Source of the DNA: Pyrus communis
Taxonomy: Eukaryota > Streptophyta > Magnoliopsida > Rosales > Rosaceae
Length of the DNA stretch: 64,000 nt
NCBI RefSeq assembly: GCF_963583255.1
Contig: NC_084805.1
Span: 12,555,375-12,619,374 of the forward strand
Direction of reading: 5' to 3'
The notes below the pieces were generated by a model. That model ran no database searches and had not been told where the DNA came from. It saw only the letters and a program-made list of their open reading frames with translations. Positions within the stretch are counted from its first letter, which is position 1; each line of letters starts with the position of its first letter. Below, one piece after another: positions 49,441 to 60,100 of the stretch. Made by a program: the position numbers and the translations under genes.

Positions 49441-50285
49441 CTTTTGGCAATAGGTGTCGAATTCCTACTGGGAGAAGGCATTAAAGAATCACATGACAAT
49501 CTTAACTCTTGAAGCATACCCATCCGAAAATTGTACAAAAGATAAAAACTGCAAAAACTCTTTCCTCTTAACCGGTTTCCCCGAAAACAATGCAAACTTC
49601 TTTCTGGCTATGTCTCTGTCCCTCGTCATCCATAAACTTGGCCTAATGCCCATTTTTTCCACATCGATCCGAGCTTTTATTGTGTCCTTTGTTTTTTCCT
49701 CGATGTCTAGTATAGTTCTGACCAGTGTATCAAACACATTTTTCTCAACATGCATTACAACGATGTTGTGTCTCATCTTATGTGTCCAGTTTAGATGTGT
49801 TCGGTATTCTCCTATTTATGGATTTGCCCAATGGAGCAAAATCCAAACGATTCACCTGAGCCAAAATTTCATCTCCAGACCATTCTCTAGGTCATGGCCA
49901 AAGCTCTGTGCCATTGAAAAAGGTTGTCTCATTTTGACTCCACTCGTGGTCCCATGACAACCATCTACGATGCCTTAGGTAACAAATTTTTCCCGCGTGC
50001 TAACCAGACGTAGTGTTCTCTTTACAAACTGGGCATGCGTAATAACCCTTAGTGCTCCACCCAAACATCATAGCGTACGCAGGAAAATCGTTTATAGTTA
50101 GCATCACTCCTGCTCTCAAAGTGAACATCTTCCCAATAGGTTTATCGTACGTGGGAACACTGTTTTTCCATAAATCTTTTAGTTTATTGATCAACAGTTG
50201 TAAATAAACATCAATAGACTTGCCTGAATCTTCCTTATCAACAATGTCATCATCATATATTCTTTTTTCATGCACTTCCATGGCG
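49440..50285 (-). pseudogene. CACTA (En/Spm) TNP2-like transposase relic
   Basis: Two minus-strand ORFs give TNP2 signatures. 50281-50000 reads SIDVYLQLLINKLKDLWKNS, MFTLRAGVMLTINDFPAYAM and GWSTKGYYACPVCKENT. 49776-49489 reads MRHNIVVMHVEKNVFDTLVR and KTKDTIKARIDVEKMGIRP, ending in a DGYAS segment. Between them the frame is lost in a piece that still shows HRRWLSWDHEW-like text. In this family the protein binds and moves CACTA elements. Only a middle part is present, with no CACTA ends seen. Confidence 0.85.
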
Positions 50286-50329
50286 GCAAATTATACGAAA
50301 TTGTGAAGATTGGCCAATTGTTGTGGTTT

Positions 50330-51015
50330 TGGTTTAGAAGCGAGGTAGTAGGTTGAAAGGCAAAGATTTCTGGCCAAAATGTGGCAAAATAAACTTGTAG
50401 CCAGAGTTGGAAGACCTAGAGGGGACCGTTCTGGTTTGGGTCAATTTTCCAATAGTCGCCTTGGCCAGACAACGGAGAAGATTGGCGAGAACGGCTGAGC
50501 TAAGCACCAGAGTATGACCACTGGCCAGGGCTTCGACCACTGGCATATTCTCAACAAAACACTTGTTTGACCAGGTGCAACAAATAAATTTGTTGTACCA
50601 GTAGAATAGGAAGGCTTCGTGTTCTCCCTTCCGAAGACTTGCCTCTCCTCGGCCAGCGAAGTGGAGGATGAGGGTGCTATAGTTGAAGAAGTTCTTGTGT
50701 AGCTTCTAAACCTCTTCTTTCGAAGGCTCTTGACCATCTCGACTTAGTGTTTCGACAGCTCGATCGTCGAAGAACGCCTTAAGGTCGGGATTCGACGAGC
50801 ATCCAAAGAGAGCGACATCTATCGGGATGCCAGAGGGAGGAGTCCTGAGAATAGTCGAGACATCAAGGATGGTAGGGCTGATAGGGCCAAAGGGAAGAAC
50901 CATGGTGTTCGTGGCCAAGCACCAGAAACTCAGCGCTGCCATAAGGAGTTCTTTATCCATGGTTATCGAGATGGTTAAGTCTAATGGCAAATGACGTTTT
51001 CGCTTCTTCAAGGTC
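50330..51015 (-). pseudogene. Second antisense PMD gene relic, next to an LTR
   Basis: One minus-strand frame from about 51011 to 50334 encodes PMD blocks: LLMAALSFWCLATNTMVLPF then GPISPTILDVSTI (50930-50850), EHEAFLFYWYNKFICC (50620-50575), AVLANLLRCLAKAT and a final YKFILPHFGQKSL. It is interrupted by a single TAG at about 50708. The sequence is clearly related in plan to the PMD relic at 15686-16360 but diverged, so the two are not recent copies of each other. It ends about 50 bp before the polypurine tract and 3' LTR of a different LTR element, and runs opposite to that element. Confidence 0.78.
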
Positions 51016-51050
51016 GAGACTCGATCGAGGATTAGCGGTCAATGACCTCA

Positions 51051-51064
51051 GAAACGAGGGGTGA
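51051..51064 (+). promoter_or_regulatory. Polypurine tract of the second LTR element
   Basis: GAAACGAGGGGTGA directly precedes the TGTTTGGA that opens the LTR. It identifies the following repeat as a 3' LTR on the plus strand rather than a solo LTR. Confidence 0.7.
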
Positions 51065-52220
51065 TGTTTGGACCTAAGATTATTAGGTTGGGCTGAGTAT
51101 GGAATTGTTCTCGACCCAGAAACTTTGCTCAAGGATTTCTACAAACCAGCCGGTTTATAGGCCGCCTAACTAAAGTCGGCCAAGCCCTGTTTGGGAAAAA
51201 ATATTCCATATGAATAGGAAGTAGGTGGGCCCTAGTGTGAAATGGATGAATGAAGTGGTTAAGTCCTGATGCAGTAAGAATTCTCGGCCAGATAAGTATA
51301 TCGGAAAGTGGAAGTGAGTGTGGCCTAATAAGAGGGTGAATTCAAAATCCTAACAGAAGTAGGATTGGCCGAGATAGGATGGATTGGGGTAAGGAGTCCT
51401 AGTTCGAGTATGGTTAGGATTTGTTCTTGCTGTTATAAATAAAAAACATAGTGTGCAATTCAGGGCCTCCCTGCGCAAACCTCTCAAACAACTTGAGATT
51501 TTTTATTTTCTTTTTCTGCCAATACATCTTCAGTTTGGATAAACAGCATTGTGGAGGCAACCGGTGAACATCTTCAGTTTGGATAAACAACACTGTTGCC
51601 GTAGAATCAATCGACCAAGGAGCATCTTCAGTTTGGATAAACAGCACTGCATCGAGGCTGACTGGTTATCTATCCAAGTGTCGGTTGAGAAGGGTTTCCA
51701 GATTCTTGTTGGCGGAGGTCATCTTATTAGCCTTCTTGGCGAAGTAAGGTGTTACAAGTTACGACATTTGGCACATTAAACGCCGAGTGATTTTATAATT
51801 GGATACTCACAAGTGAGTTTCATTGTTTGGCATTTTGGCTGCCGAACTACATTTACCATCAAGACATACATTACCTTTGAGTACTTATGTCCATATAGTC
51901 TGGTGTCGATTCAACGTGCTTATACTCTTACGAATATAATCACTGTGACCGAATCCAGCGTCGACGATTCGTGAACTTCGCAGAATTAGTAGCCTTGTCT
52001 TCAGGCTCGAGAATCCAAAGGTCGAGACTTGTTCATTCCTCGGCCGCAATCGCAAGATCAAGAAGTCAGCAACGCGCTCAACGCAACATCAACAAATTTT
52101 ACTCCTCAGTCGAGCTCGGCCGACGAGTTGGCACGCCCCGCATTCAACCAAAAGACGTAGTGAGCTTATTAGTTACTCGGCATGCGCGCCACGTAGGTTT
52201 TGTAATTTTTAGAGTCAACA
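51065..52220 (+). repeat. 3' LTR of a 5'-truncated LTR element (about 1156 bp)
   Basis: It begins TGTTTGGACC and ends GAGTCAACA, and is similar along its length to the solo LTR at 54088-55219. A TATA-like TTATAAATAAA lies at about 51434. Downstream a 26-bp core around CAGTTTGGATAAACAGCACTG-like text is repeated three times (51525-51650). The 5' LTR and most of the interior are missing: to the left lie only the antisense PMD relic and then CACTA sequence. Confidence 0.8.
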
Positions 52221-52427
52221 AGGAGATATTATCTTGTAATTATTCTTACTTGTTTACAGTAGGATTGTATATGATTATATATACCGTTGAATGAGAAGAA
52301 TAAAATACATTATTACCGGTAGCACAGCCAAGACAGCGATGGGTTTTCTGCCCCACGTATTTATATAATTTAACACATATTCTATTTATAGATAATGTGG
52401 TACATGGACAACTATATGGACTGACGG

Positions 52428-52468
52428 TCATTCCGGATAACGCTTGCATCCTCTGTATTACCGCGGCT
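52428..52468 (-). other. Nuclear copy of a plastid 16S rRNA fragment (41 bp)
   Basis: The plus strand TCATTCCGGATAACGCTTGC followed by ATCCTCTGTATTACCGCGGC is the reverse complement of the conserved plastid 16S rRNA segment around position 530. The match ends abruptly on both sides. The AATACAGAGGATGC wording is plastid-like rather than mitochondrial. It is too short to be functional. Confidence 0.8.
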
Positions 52469-52493
52469 AATCTTAATCACATAAAAAAAAAGA

Positions 52494-52544
52494 GGGGATA
52501 TGGCGAAATTGGTAGACGCTACGGACTTAATTGGATTGAGCCTT
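52494..52544 (+). other. Nuclear copy of plastid trnL(UAA) 5' exon and intron start
   Basis: GGGGATATGGCGAAATTGGT then AGACGCTACGGACTTAA is the 5' exon of the intron-bearing plastid trnL(UAA) gene. TTGGATTGAGCCTT is the first part of its group I intron. The match stops there, and neither the rest of the intron nor the 3' exon follows, so no tRNA can be made. Confidence 0.85.
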
Positions 52545-52559
52545 CAAAGCAATCTGTTC

Positions 52560-53540
52560 TGAAGTAAGCATTGTGATAGAGACTTATTATTTAAAAGGTG
52601 TAAAGCAAATATGTTGTTTAACGTTCTATAATTTATAGAAAAATAAATAAAATAAACGAAACTTTAATGAAAAGCTTCTGGTATTGTTCATTTTAACGAA
52701 AAATCATATTTTTACACTAAAAAGTCAATCTTGGTACTATTCACTTTATCCTTTATTTTGTCATTTTCGTTAAAACTTCAAATTTTCAAATATTTTTTAT
52801 TAGTTTTTCTTAAAATAAAAAGGTTTGTATTGGTATTTAGGAAGTCCTAAATTGGTAGCCGTTACTGAATGTAGATTCCACGGTTATCCAGGCTTCCGTA
52901 ATTAATTCAAAAAACAGTGTGTACGTATGAGCGTATACGGTGATTGATGCTAGCTTTAGCTAGCACCTTTTAATAGACATGTTAGGTTCGGTGTGTTGTA
53001 ATAAATCCATATGGCGATTTGTCAAAGTGGGCACACTTCACTGAAAAGCCGCTTTGACTACTTCTAAATCTCAATCTTCTTGTTGAGACCAATTCAACAT
53101 ATAAAATTCAACTTGTGCTTGACAGCTATCTTATGTGGAATCATACAAATTAAACTAACTTTAGCATTAAGGTCTTGGGTCCATATTTGGGAATTTATCT
53201 GCATACTAAAAATAATAATTTAAATGTAAGGATTTCATTACATCCTCTAAAATGAGAAAAACATTATTACGTATGAGCATTCGGATCACATGTTTTGTTT
53301 GGTTATACACAAAAAACAATCTTTTTTATTTCAATCATTCCCTCTTAATTGATTGTGACCTAGGCCTAATAAAAATTGAATATGCAAGTTTTTCTAGTGT
53401 ATACTTCATAACACATTCCTTAAAACAAATGATTAGCAAAAGGGACCCATATGCTCTACAAAACCCAGAAAATAGGTGTGAAAGCTAAGATGCTTCTCTC
53501 CATGAAAGTCAAGAACTTTTATATAATAAAGTGTGAGAAA
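52560..53540. other. AT-rich intergenic, nothing recognised
   Basis: Short ORFs only. The plus-strand 78-codon ORF at 53252-53488 has no recognisable domain. Confidence 0.4.
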
Positions 53541-53544
53541 AAGG

Positions 53545-53740
53545 GTCAGGATCCTCACCTAAACAAATGATGAGGATTCTTTTGACCAGGCTCATCGGAC
53601 CGTTCAAATTTTATCCAACGGCTACAAATTGGGGACTCCTCTAAACGTTATAATAATTGTAGCTGTTGGATAAAATCTGAACGGGCCGATGGGCCTGATC
53701 AGGAGGATCCTTACCATTTGCTTAAGAGAGGATCCTGATC
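53545..53740. mobile_element. Fold-back MITE (about 195 bp)
   Basis: The ends TCAGGATCCTC (53546-53556) and GAGGATCCTGA (53728-53738) are perfect inverted repeats. Further in, GGCTCATCGGACCGTTCAAA with TTTTATCCAACGGCTACAA mirrors TTGTAGCTGTTGGATAAAAT with CTGAACGGGCCGATGGGCC. The whole unit would fold into one long hairpin. No coding capacity. Confidence 0.8.
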
Positions 53741-54082
53741 TTGAGAAAAATACAATGTATATCTAACATCACCACATATGCTTACTGCTATTGGTGCAAT
53801 AAACTGTGGCAAAATCCAACGTGATTAATATTCAAAAGAGAAAACCAACTTCCATTTTACAGTTGATTACATGCATATAGTGTCAATTGTTCCACTTGTT
53901 TGACTAAATTTTAGGTGTAACTCTGAACATCATTATATGATATTATTGTTGTTTCATTTAAATTATGTAACATATGATTTTTTAAATATATTGTGTAAAT
54001 AAGACATATTAGTTCTCTTGTTCATTCATCTTATAACTCAAAATGCTAACATCATCCGACAATGTTCTCTTGTGTTATCTGT

Positions 54083-55214
54083 AATATTGTTTGGGCCCAA
54101 AATAATATTGTTGGGCCGAGCAGCAGGTTATGCTCGGCCCAAGGCTGTCAAATGCTATGGGCCGAGTGATAAATCCCTGGCCAGTTGGCAGGGTCAGTCG
54201 ATCCTATCCTAAGAAGTAGCCCAGATAAACAGAAAGGGTCGAGGAAGTCCTGGTGCGACCAGGATTCCCGGCCGGCAGAGAATAAAGCCTCGAAAAAGGG
54301 GAAAATTTAAAGTCCTAGTGGGAGTAGGTTTGTTCGAGGTAGAGTTGAAATGGGACAAGGACTCCCAATCCAGATAAGGATGCAATTCGGTTTCAAGGAA
54401 TGAGGTGCTATAAATACAAGAAATCATGCAACAAAAAAAGGGACCTTCGATTCAGCATACAATTGCCCTGCGCAAAATCTCTCAAATACCTTGAGATTTT
54501 TTTCCTTTTCTTTTTCTGCCAACACACCTTCAGTTTGGATAAACAGCACTGTGGAGGCACCCGGCGAGCACCTTCAGTTTGGATAAACAGCACTGCTGCC
54601 GCAGAATCAGCCGACCGAGAAGCACCTTCAGTTTGGATAAACAGCACTGCGTCGAGGCCGACTGGTTACCTATCTAAGTCTCGGCCGAGAAGGGTTTTCG
54701 AACCCTTGTTGGTAGAGGTCACCTTGCTAGCCTTCTCGGCGTAGTCAGGTGTTACGAATTGCGTTACTCGGCGTACTGGACGCCGAGTGATTTTATGATT
54801 GGATACTCGCAAGTAAGTTTCAGAGTTCGGCATTTCGACGGCCGAACCACATTTACCATCAAGACATACATCACATTTAAGTACCTGTGTCCACATAGTT
54901 TGGTCTCGATTCGACGTGCTTATACTCTTACGAATATAATCACAATGATCGAATCGGGCTCCGACGATTTGTAAACTTCGCAAAATTAGTAGCCTTGTCT
55001 TCAGGCTATAGAACCCAGAGACCGAGAGTGTTCCTTCCTCGGTCGCAATCGCAAGATAAAGAAGTCAACAACGCGCTCAAAGCGACATCAACGAATTTTA
55101 CTTCTCAGCCGAGCTTGGCCGACGAGTTGGGACGCCCCGCATTCAACCGAAGGACGTAGTTAGCTTATTAGTTACTCGGCCTGCGCGCCACGTAGGTTTT
55201 GTAATTTTTAGAGT

Positions 55215-55224
<10 letters not shown>
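54083..55224 (+). repeat. Solo LTR (54088-55219) with 5-bp target duplication
   Basis: The repeat starts TGTTTGGGCCC and ends GAGTCAACA, with AATAT on each side (54083-54087 and 55220-55224). It matches the 3' LTR at 51065-52220 throughout, including a TATA box (GCTATAAATAC at about 54410) and three copies of the 26-bp core at 54525-54650. No internal element sequence adjoins it, so it is most simply a solo LTR left after recombination between two LTRs. The right flank is an AT repeat, which weakens the duplication slightly. Confidence 0.85.
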
Positions 55225-55251
<27 letters not shown>

Positions 55252-55267
55252 CAAACGATATTATCTA

Positions 55268-55395
55268 GAGCTTAGACTCATAATAAGTTAGCAGTAATGT
55301 GGTTCAAATTCGCTTTTAGCAAGAATCAAATCTAAGATCTCTATCTTACAAGTGAAGAGGAATAAGTAGCCAACGTATTTTGTTTAGCCAAATGC
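55268..55395 (-). mobile_element. tRNA-derived SINE, copy 3 (reverse)
   Basis: On the minus strand it reads TTCCTCTTCACTTGTAAGAT, a degenerate B box (TTTGATTCTTGC), and then AACTTATTATGAGTCTAAGC. This is the same order as the copy at 36480-36645. Confidence 0.7.
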
Positions 55396-55706
55396 AATTT
55401 CAAACCAATCCATTGTGATCCTACGCGTATAGCCGCCTAACCTTACTGATATAATTTAGATTTGTTTTGAGGGGGGGAAGAAAAAGAAAAAAAAAACTCA
55501 AAGCCATCGCAATCCCACCAGATCTCCCACGACACGCCATTAGATCATATTGCGAAGTCAAATATGAAAACCCTCCAATTCAAGGGACCGTGCACGGAAA
55601 CTACCCTCAAGCCCCCACGAAACCCTAATATCTTCCCACAAAGAAATGGCATAAGCGTCATTCCGCATATATTACCTGCCTCGTATGCCCTACCCAGTTG
55701 TCTGTG

Positions 55707-55714
55707 TATATAAA
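55707..55714 (+). promoter_or_regulatory. TATA box of the small-protein gene
   Basis: TATATAAA lies 136 bp before the ATG at 55850. This spacing fits a short 5' leader with transcription starting near 55740. Confidence 0.65.
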
Positions 55715-55849
55715 GTCTTTGCTTCCTAACTACTTTGTATACCACACATAAAGCGCAATACATATCTAAGGAACAAAGTGCTTTTTCAATAATCTGCAAC
55801 AAGACAATAAGCAAAAGCAAGAGATCGTCTAGCAAGTTACGGCAAAAAA

Positions 55850-56146
55850 ATGGAAGGTTTGATTCCATTTCTTCTTCATGCAATCAAGAAGCAAAGGCCT
55901 CAGCACAAGTTCAGATCGTTTTCTGTTTCTGAGAGCAACTCCAACCGTAGCTACCATCTTCTGATGAGCGGCCAGGATTCATTGGAGGGCTCGTCTCACC
56001 GCCGGACACGGTCGGAATTCCAGCCTCCCACCTTCAATAAGCAAGAAGGCGGTGTTTCCGCTGTTGCTCCTTCGGTGCTCGTTGGATCGAAGATGGGGTC
56101 GTATCCTTACCAAGGCTCTAATGTGGGCATGGCTAGAAGGAAGTGA
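55850..56146 (+). CDS. Small conserved plant protein of unknown function (98 aa)
   Basis: A single-exon ORF starts [20 protein letters not shown]. Plant genomes commonly hold short proteins that open MEGLIP and carry a basic segment like the [13 protein letters not shown] seen at residues 48-60. I recognise that family style from memory, but no function is established to my knowledge. The protein is basic and rich in Ser and Arg, with no membrane helix after the short N-terminal hydrophobic stretch and no signal peptide of standard type. A TATA box and short leader precede it, and AATAAAATTAG at about 56300 could serve as a polyadenylation signal. No disabling change is seen. It is one of two intact host genes in the window. 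Confidence 0.75.
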   Translation: MEGLIPFLLHAIKKQRPQHKFRSFSVSESNSNRSYHLLMSGQDSLEGSSHRRTRSEFQPPTFNKQEGGVSAVAPSVLVGSKMGSYPYQGSNVGMARRK

Positions 56147-56823
56147 TTGATATGTTCATCCCAAATATTTCATTGATTTTTTTCTTGCTTTGGTTTGGGG
56201 TTTCTTTTGTGTTTTAAAGTAGGAACAAAGTGTTCAATGGTGCAGCTTCAATCATAGTGTTTTAAAGCAGTTCAGTTCCATTTAAAAGTTCAATGTGTTA
56301 ATAAAATTAGCATATGATGTTATTTTGATAATGTTGGTGAAACTGAAATTTAGTGTTTATTGTGATTAACTTGTACAGTTTGGAAGAGTCAGGATTTGAA
56401 ATTTTATCTCGCATAAGATTTAAAACCATGTTCATCAGAATGATTATGTTCCCTTCACTGGGACGTTCGGGTTTTAACTATGATCGTTTTGATTCGGGTT
56501 GTACTCGGAGCTACGTCTTGCGATTTTCATCTCTTACCAAAAAGAAAAAGAAAACCCTGCCCGGAAAAAAGCACTGGATAAGAACCATGCCCAAGAAAGA
56601 GCACTAGATAGTAACCATGCCCAAGCAAGCAAAGTGGTTTGTCCTTTTAGTATATAAAATTATTGAATTGTGATTTGGGCTATCATCTATGATAGCTTTG
56701 TGTCGTAATTAGATTACCTTTGATTTAGGCTAAGGGTTCGTTTGTTGGTCGGACCTGGATTGTCTTCCCTCCATTTTTCATCTTCTTCCATCCCCTCCTA
56801 CTTTCTCAGCCGTTCATTCCAAC

Positions 56824-57018
56824 TCACTTAGGTTCTTTAATGCCCAATTTTCTGTCTTTACCACAACCACCAAGGCTCAGCCTGAGACAGAGCTCGAGCC
56901 CAGACCCGTCAGGGTTGGAAGAGTCCTCAGAAGACATGGCAAAATTCTCCTCCTTGGACAGCGGTAACTTGGTTAACGACGCACTTGCAGAACCTCCACT
57001 ATCTACTGAAAAATACAA
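56824..57018 (-). pseudogene. ORF with EAR-like motif, possibly a NINJA/AFP-type gene fragment
   Basis: The minus strand reads SSEDSSNPDGSGLELCLRLS followed by LGG. The L-x-L-x-L pattern is an EAR-like repression motif, and a Gly-Leu-Glu-Leu...Leu-Gly-Gly setting resembles the N-terminus of NINJA/AFP family co-repressor adaptors. The open frame is only 64 codons, and upstream on the minus strand it runs into an LTR inserted at 57132. No second family domain was found. It may be an exon piece cut off by that insertion, or chance. Confidence 0.35.
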
Positions 57019-57126
57019 AAGAAAAGCTTCCTCCTTTCCACCTCAAATCCAACCAAAAAGCTCACAGGATCACAACTCAAATGGTGACTTTTATAAAATG
57101 TGTAGCTGGAGTGATTGCGTAAAAGG

Positions 57127-60100
57127 GAAGATGATATGATTTTTACCACTACAAAAGTAGGGATAAAAATAGTTAAAATACTTGCAAGAGAACAAAGTAA
57201 TTGTAATAAGAATGCTCATGTAATGTCGTTCCCACAAGGATTGAATAATAATTTCTATGTAAACTAATTCTTAGGTAACTATTTAAAACAAGGTTTGGAA
57301 AAAATTGATTTTGTGACCTAAAATATTAAAAAGATTAAAGAAACTGGCAAAGTAAGAAAAACTCAAGAAAATAGTTTTGAATATAAATTTAAACACTAGG
57401 ATGGTCTGCCGTCACCTTAACAATCTTATGTAATTTTACCAATTATTCATGAATTACACATGCAACTTTGAAGGTTAGGTTTTCCTAACGCATAGTAATT
57501 CTCCTCGTGATATTCAAGTAAGAACGTATATCTAACATGCAATTCGTCTGTGATATTCAAATCAAATATGAACATGCAAGGCTCATTAAGTTTTGTGAAA
57601 ACCTTTTGAAAAACCATGCAACCCTTAAGAGCGTGATATTTGCCTTAAGTGAAATTACAATTATTAACCACAAGAAGCAATACTCAATCCTCTGGTGATA
57701 TTCCGACCGATTCGCATTCGACTACTTATCTAAACATCCTAATGGTAGCTAAACATTAAGACATAGAGATAGCTTAAACATAGTGATTAATAATTCAAAG
57801 TATGCACACATAATATTATAAGCAATTGAATAAAGACTACATGACACATCCCGACCAAAATCTTGACGTGATGGCCGTCACGTGAAGGTGACATAGCCAT
57901 GTGCACGGTGCGAAAGCAATATTAATATAAGAAATGCAAATAAACAAAAACCCAACTAACTAGAGTACTAGATAAGATAAGGTGCAAGACGAAATAAATG
58001 TGAATTCACAACCAGAGCATAAGTAGCCTAAGTGCAGTCCAGCAAGACGATTACTAATTATACAATAGTAAAAGTAAACCTACAATGGTGATAATCTGTC
58101 AAAGCTGTCATGGATTCCTCGCAAGCCACCAAAAAGCACTCCTAACTAGAACCTGGAGGGCCGCAAAACAGAAAATGTGAGTGGGCAAAAATAAAGTTTT
58201 TCAAAACCATTTCATTTATCAAATATTGTAACCTTTCACCGTAAAACCTGTATAATTTCCCAGAAAATAGAATACATATCTATACCACAACCATGCTCAA
58301 AATATCAAAATTCACAAATATGCCATGTCAAATATATCAGCAATAAAATATGTAAGCCAAGTGATATAAATCAATGTAAATGATATGTCAGCCGGAGTCA
58401 CCTAACGTGACCTGTACGGTCGAATCTAAAGCTTATCCATTTAGCTGGAGTCACCGAACGTGACATGTACGGCTCAAATCCACATCTTAACAAATATACA
58501 TGCACACGAGTCGGAACCACCTAAAGTGGTCTGTACGATAAGACTGGGTGTAAATAAATACACACAAGTGCTACGATCATGTGAAGATTGTGCGGATAAT
58601 CGCGAGTCACCTACGAGTCGGAACCACCTTTAGTGGTCTGTACGACAAGACTGTGCACCTAACTTGGATCCAAGATGAGCGTATGGTGCGAGAAGTGAAC
58701 ATCACGTGAAGGACTGTGCCCTAACTCTGGGCGGGAGCGCTAACACCAGGGTGCAGGTTTATGAGCTCTTAACACATCTCACATAATCATCAAGTAACAT
58801 AAACAATCTACAACTCACCTGGTACTTACCTGAGCGTCCACCGCGTCAAATCACAACATGCACACTATATTAATTCAATGATCTACATATAAATCAATAT
58901 GCATGGCATTTCTAAACATAATTTCATTTAAATCGATTTTCTAGGAAAAATCTCAAGTATATAGGTATATACGGAAAACCAAAAGCCCACTCACTGATAT
59001 GTGGAAGGGTCGTAGCCCCAAGCCTCGATTGACTGTGCTTGTCCTCAGGATATGTCTCACTTATATGCGAAACAACTATATAAACGTTAATTTAAAGCAC
59101 ATAAGCGAAACTAGCTAATAACTTCTCATACAATGCTCAAAATGGGGTGTTTGAATATACCAACGTGATCTACTCAACACCACAAACATCCCCATTGGAC
59201 CACCCACGCGCCGCCACGCTCCGGCAAGGGCACGGCCAAACGCACCCCCACGCGCGGCCAACCTAACAGAAACTTAACTGCCGTTAAGAATATTCCTAAC
59301 GCCGCTAATCGCCGTTAGGAATATTTCGTTAAAGTTGACGGAATATTCTCCTTTCTTCTCCGGTGGATCGCTGGACTCCGCCACCGGCTGCCGTCTGTGT
59401 CACTGGAAACTAGAAATTTTTCAAAGCTTGATATCTCCGCCATTTCTCAACCAAATTTCATAAAATTTGTCTCAAATTGAAGCTCTAAACAAGTAGAACA
59501 CGTTCTTACCTTTCAAAGTCCTAAAACCAATGGAAAAATGATCGAAGAAATCCTTGAAAACTGGCTAATCCTGCAAACCCATAACCAAGCTCATTTCGAC
59601 GTCCAAACTTAACCAAAACTAACCTAACATGCTAGAGAAGACTAATGATTACCTTTGTAAGTCTTAAAATCTAGTATAACCTCGACAATCACATTGGAAT
59701 GAAATCGACTCCTCGCCGAAGTTCAAAGTTTTGGGGTTCTCGAGGTTCCTACTTCGAGCAACTGGTATGTACAAGTTCGTGAGACCACGAGGGAAGTGAT
59801 GGTACCTTCCAAACACTCGATCTGTGAGAGTAACGTAGGTTTGGAGGTTGGTCAATCAATGTATGGACGAAGAGAGTTCAAGAGAAAAAGAGAGAAAGAT
59901 GCAGGTTGCACGTGTGTGCGAGTGCGTGCATGTGTGTCCGAATTGGGCACCTAAAAACCACCCTAAGCTCTAATTAGGCTGCATGCCAAATCCATACAAA
60001 ACAATACCAATTTCCAATTGGGTCCAACAAGGTAGGATATGAAATAATTGGTCCCATTCCTTAGCCCAATAACACACACCACACAATGTTCAAGGGCAAA

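Noticed and set aside
52494..52544. Possible nuclear tRNA-Leu gene
   Set aside because: Only the 5' plastid exon and the intron start are present. The 3' half is missing, so no tRNA can fold.
56840..57139. Plus-strand ORF of 99 codons
   Set aside because: It runs into the LTR that starts at 57132, and the opposite frame holds the more meaningful EAR-like motif.
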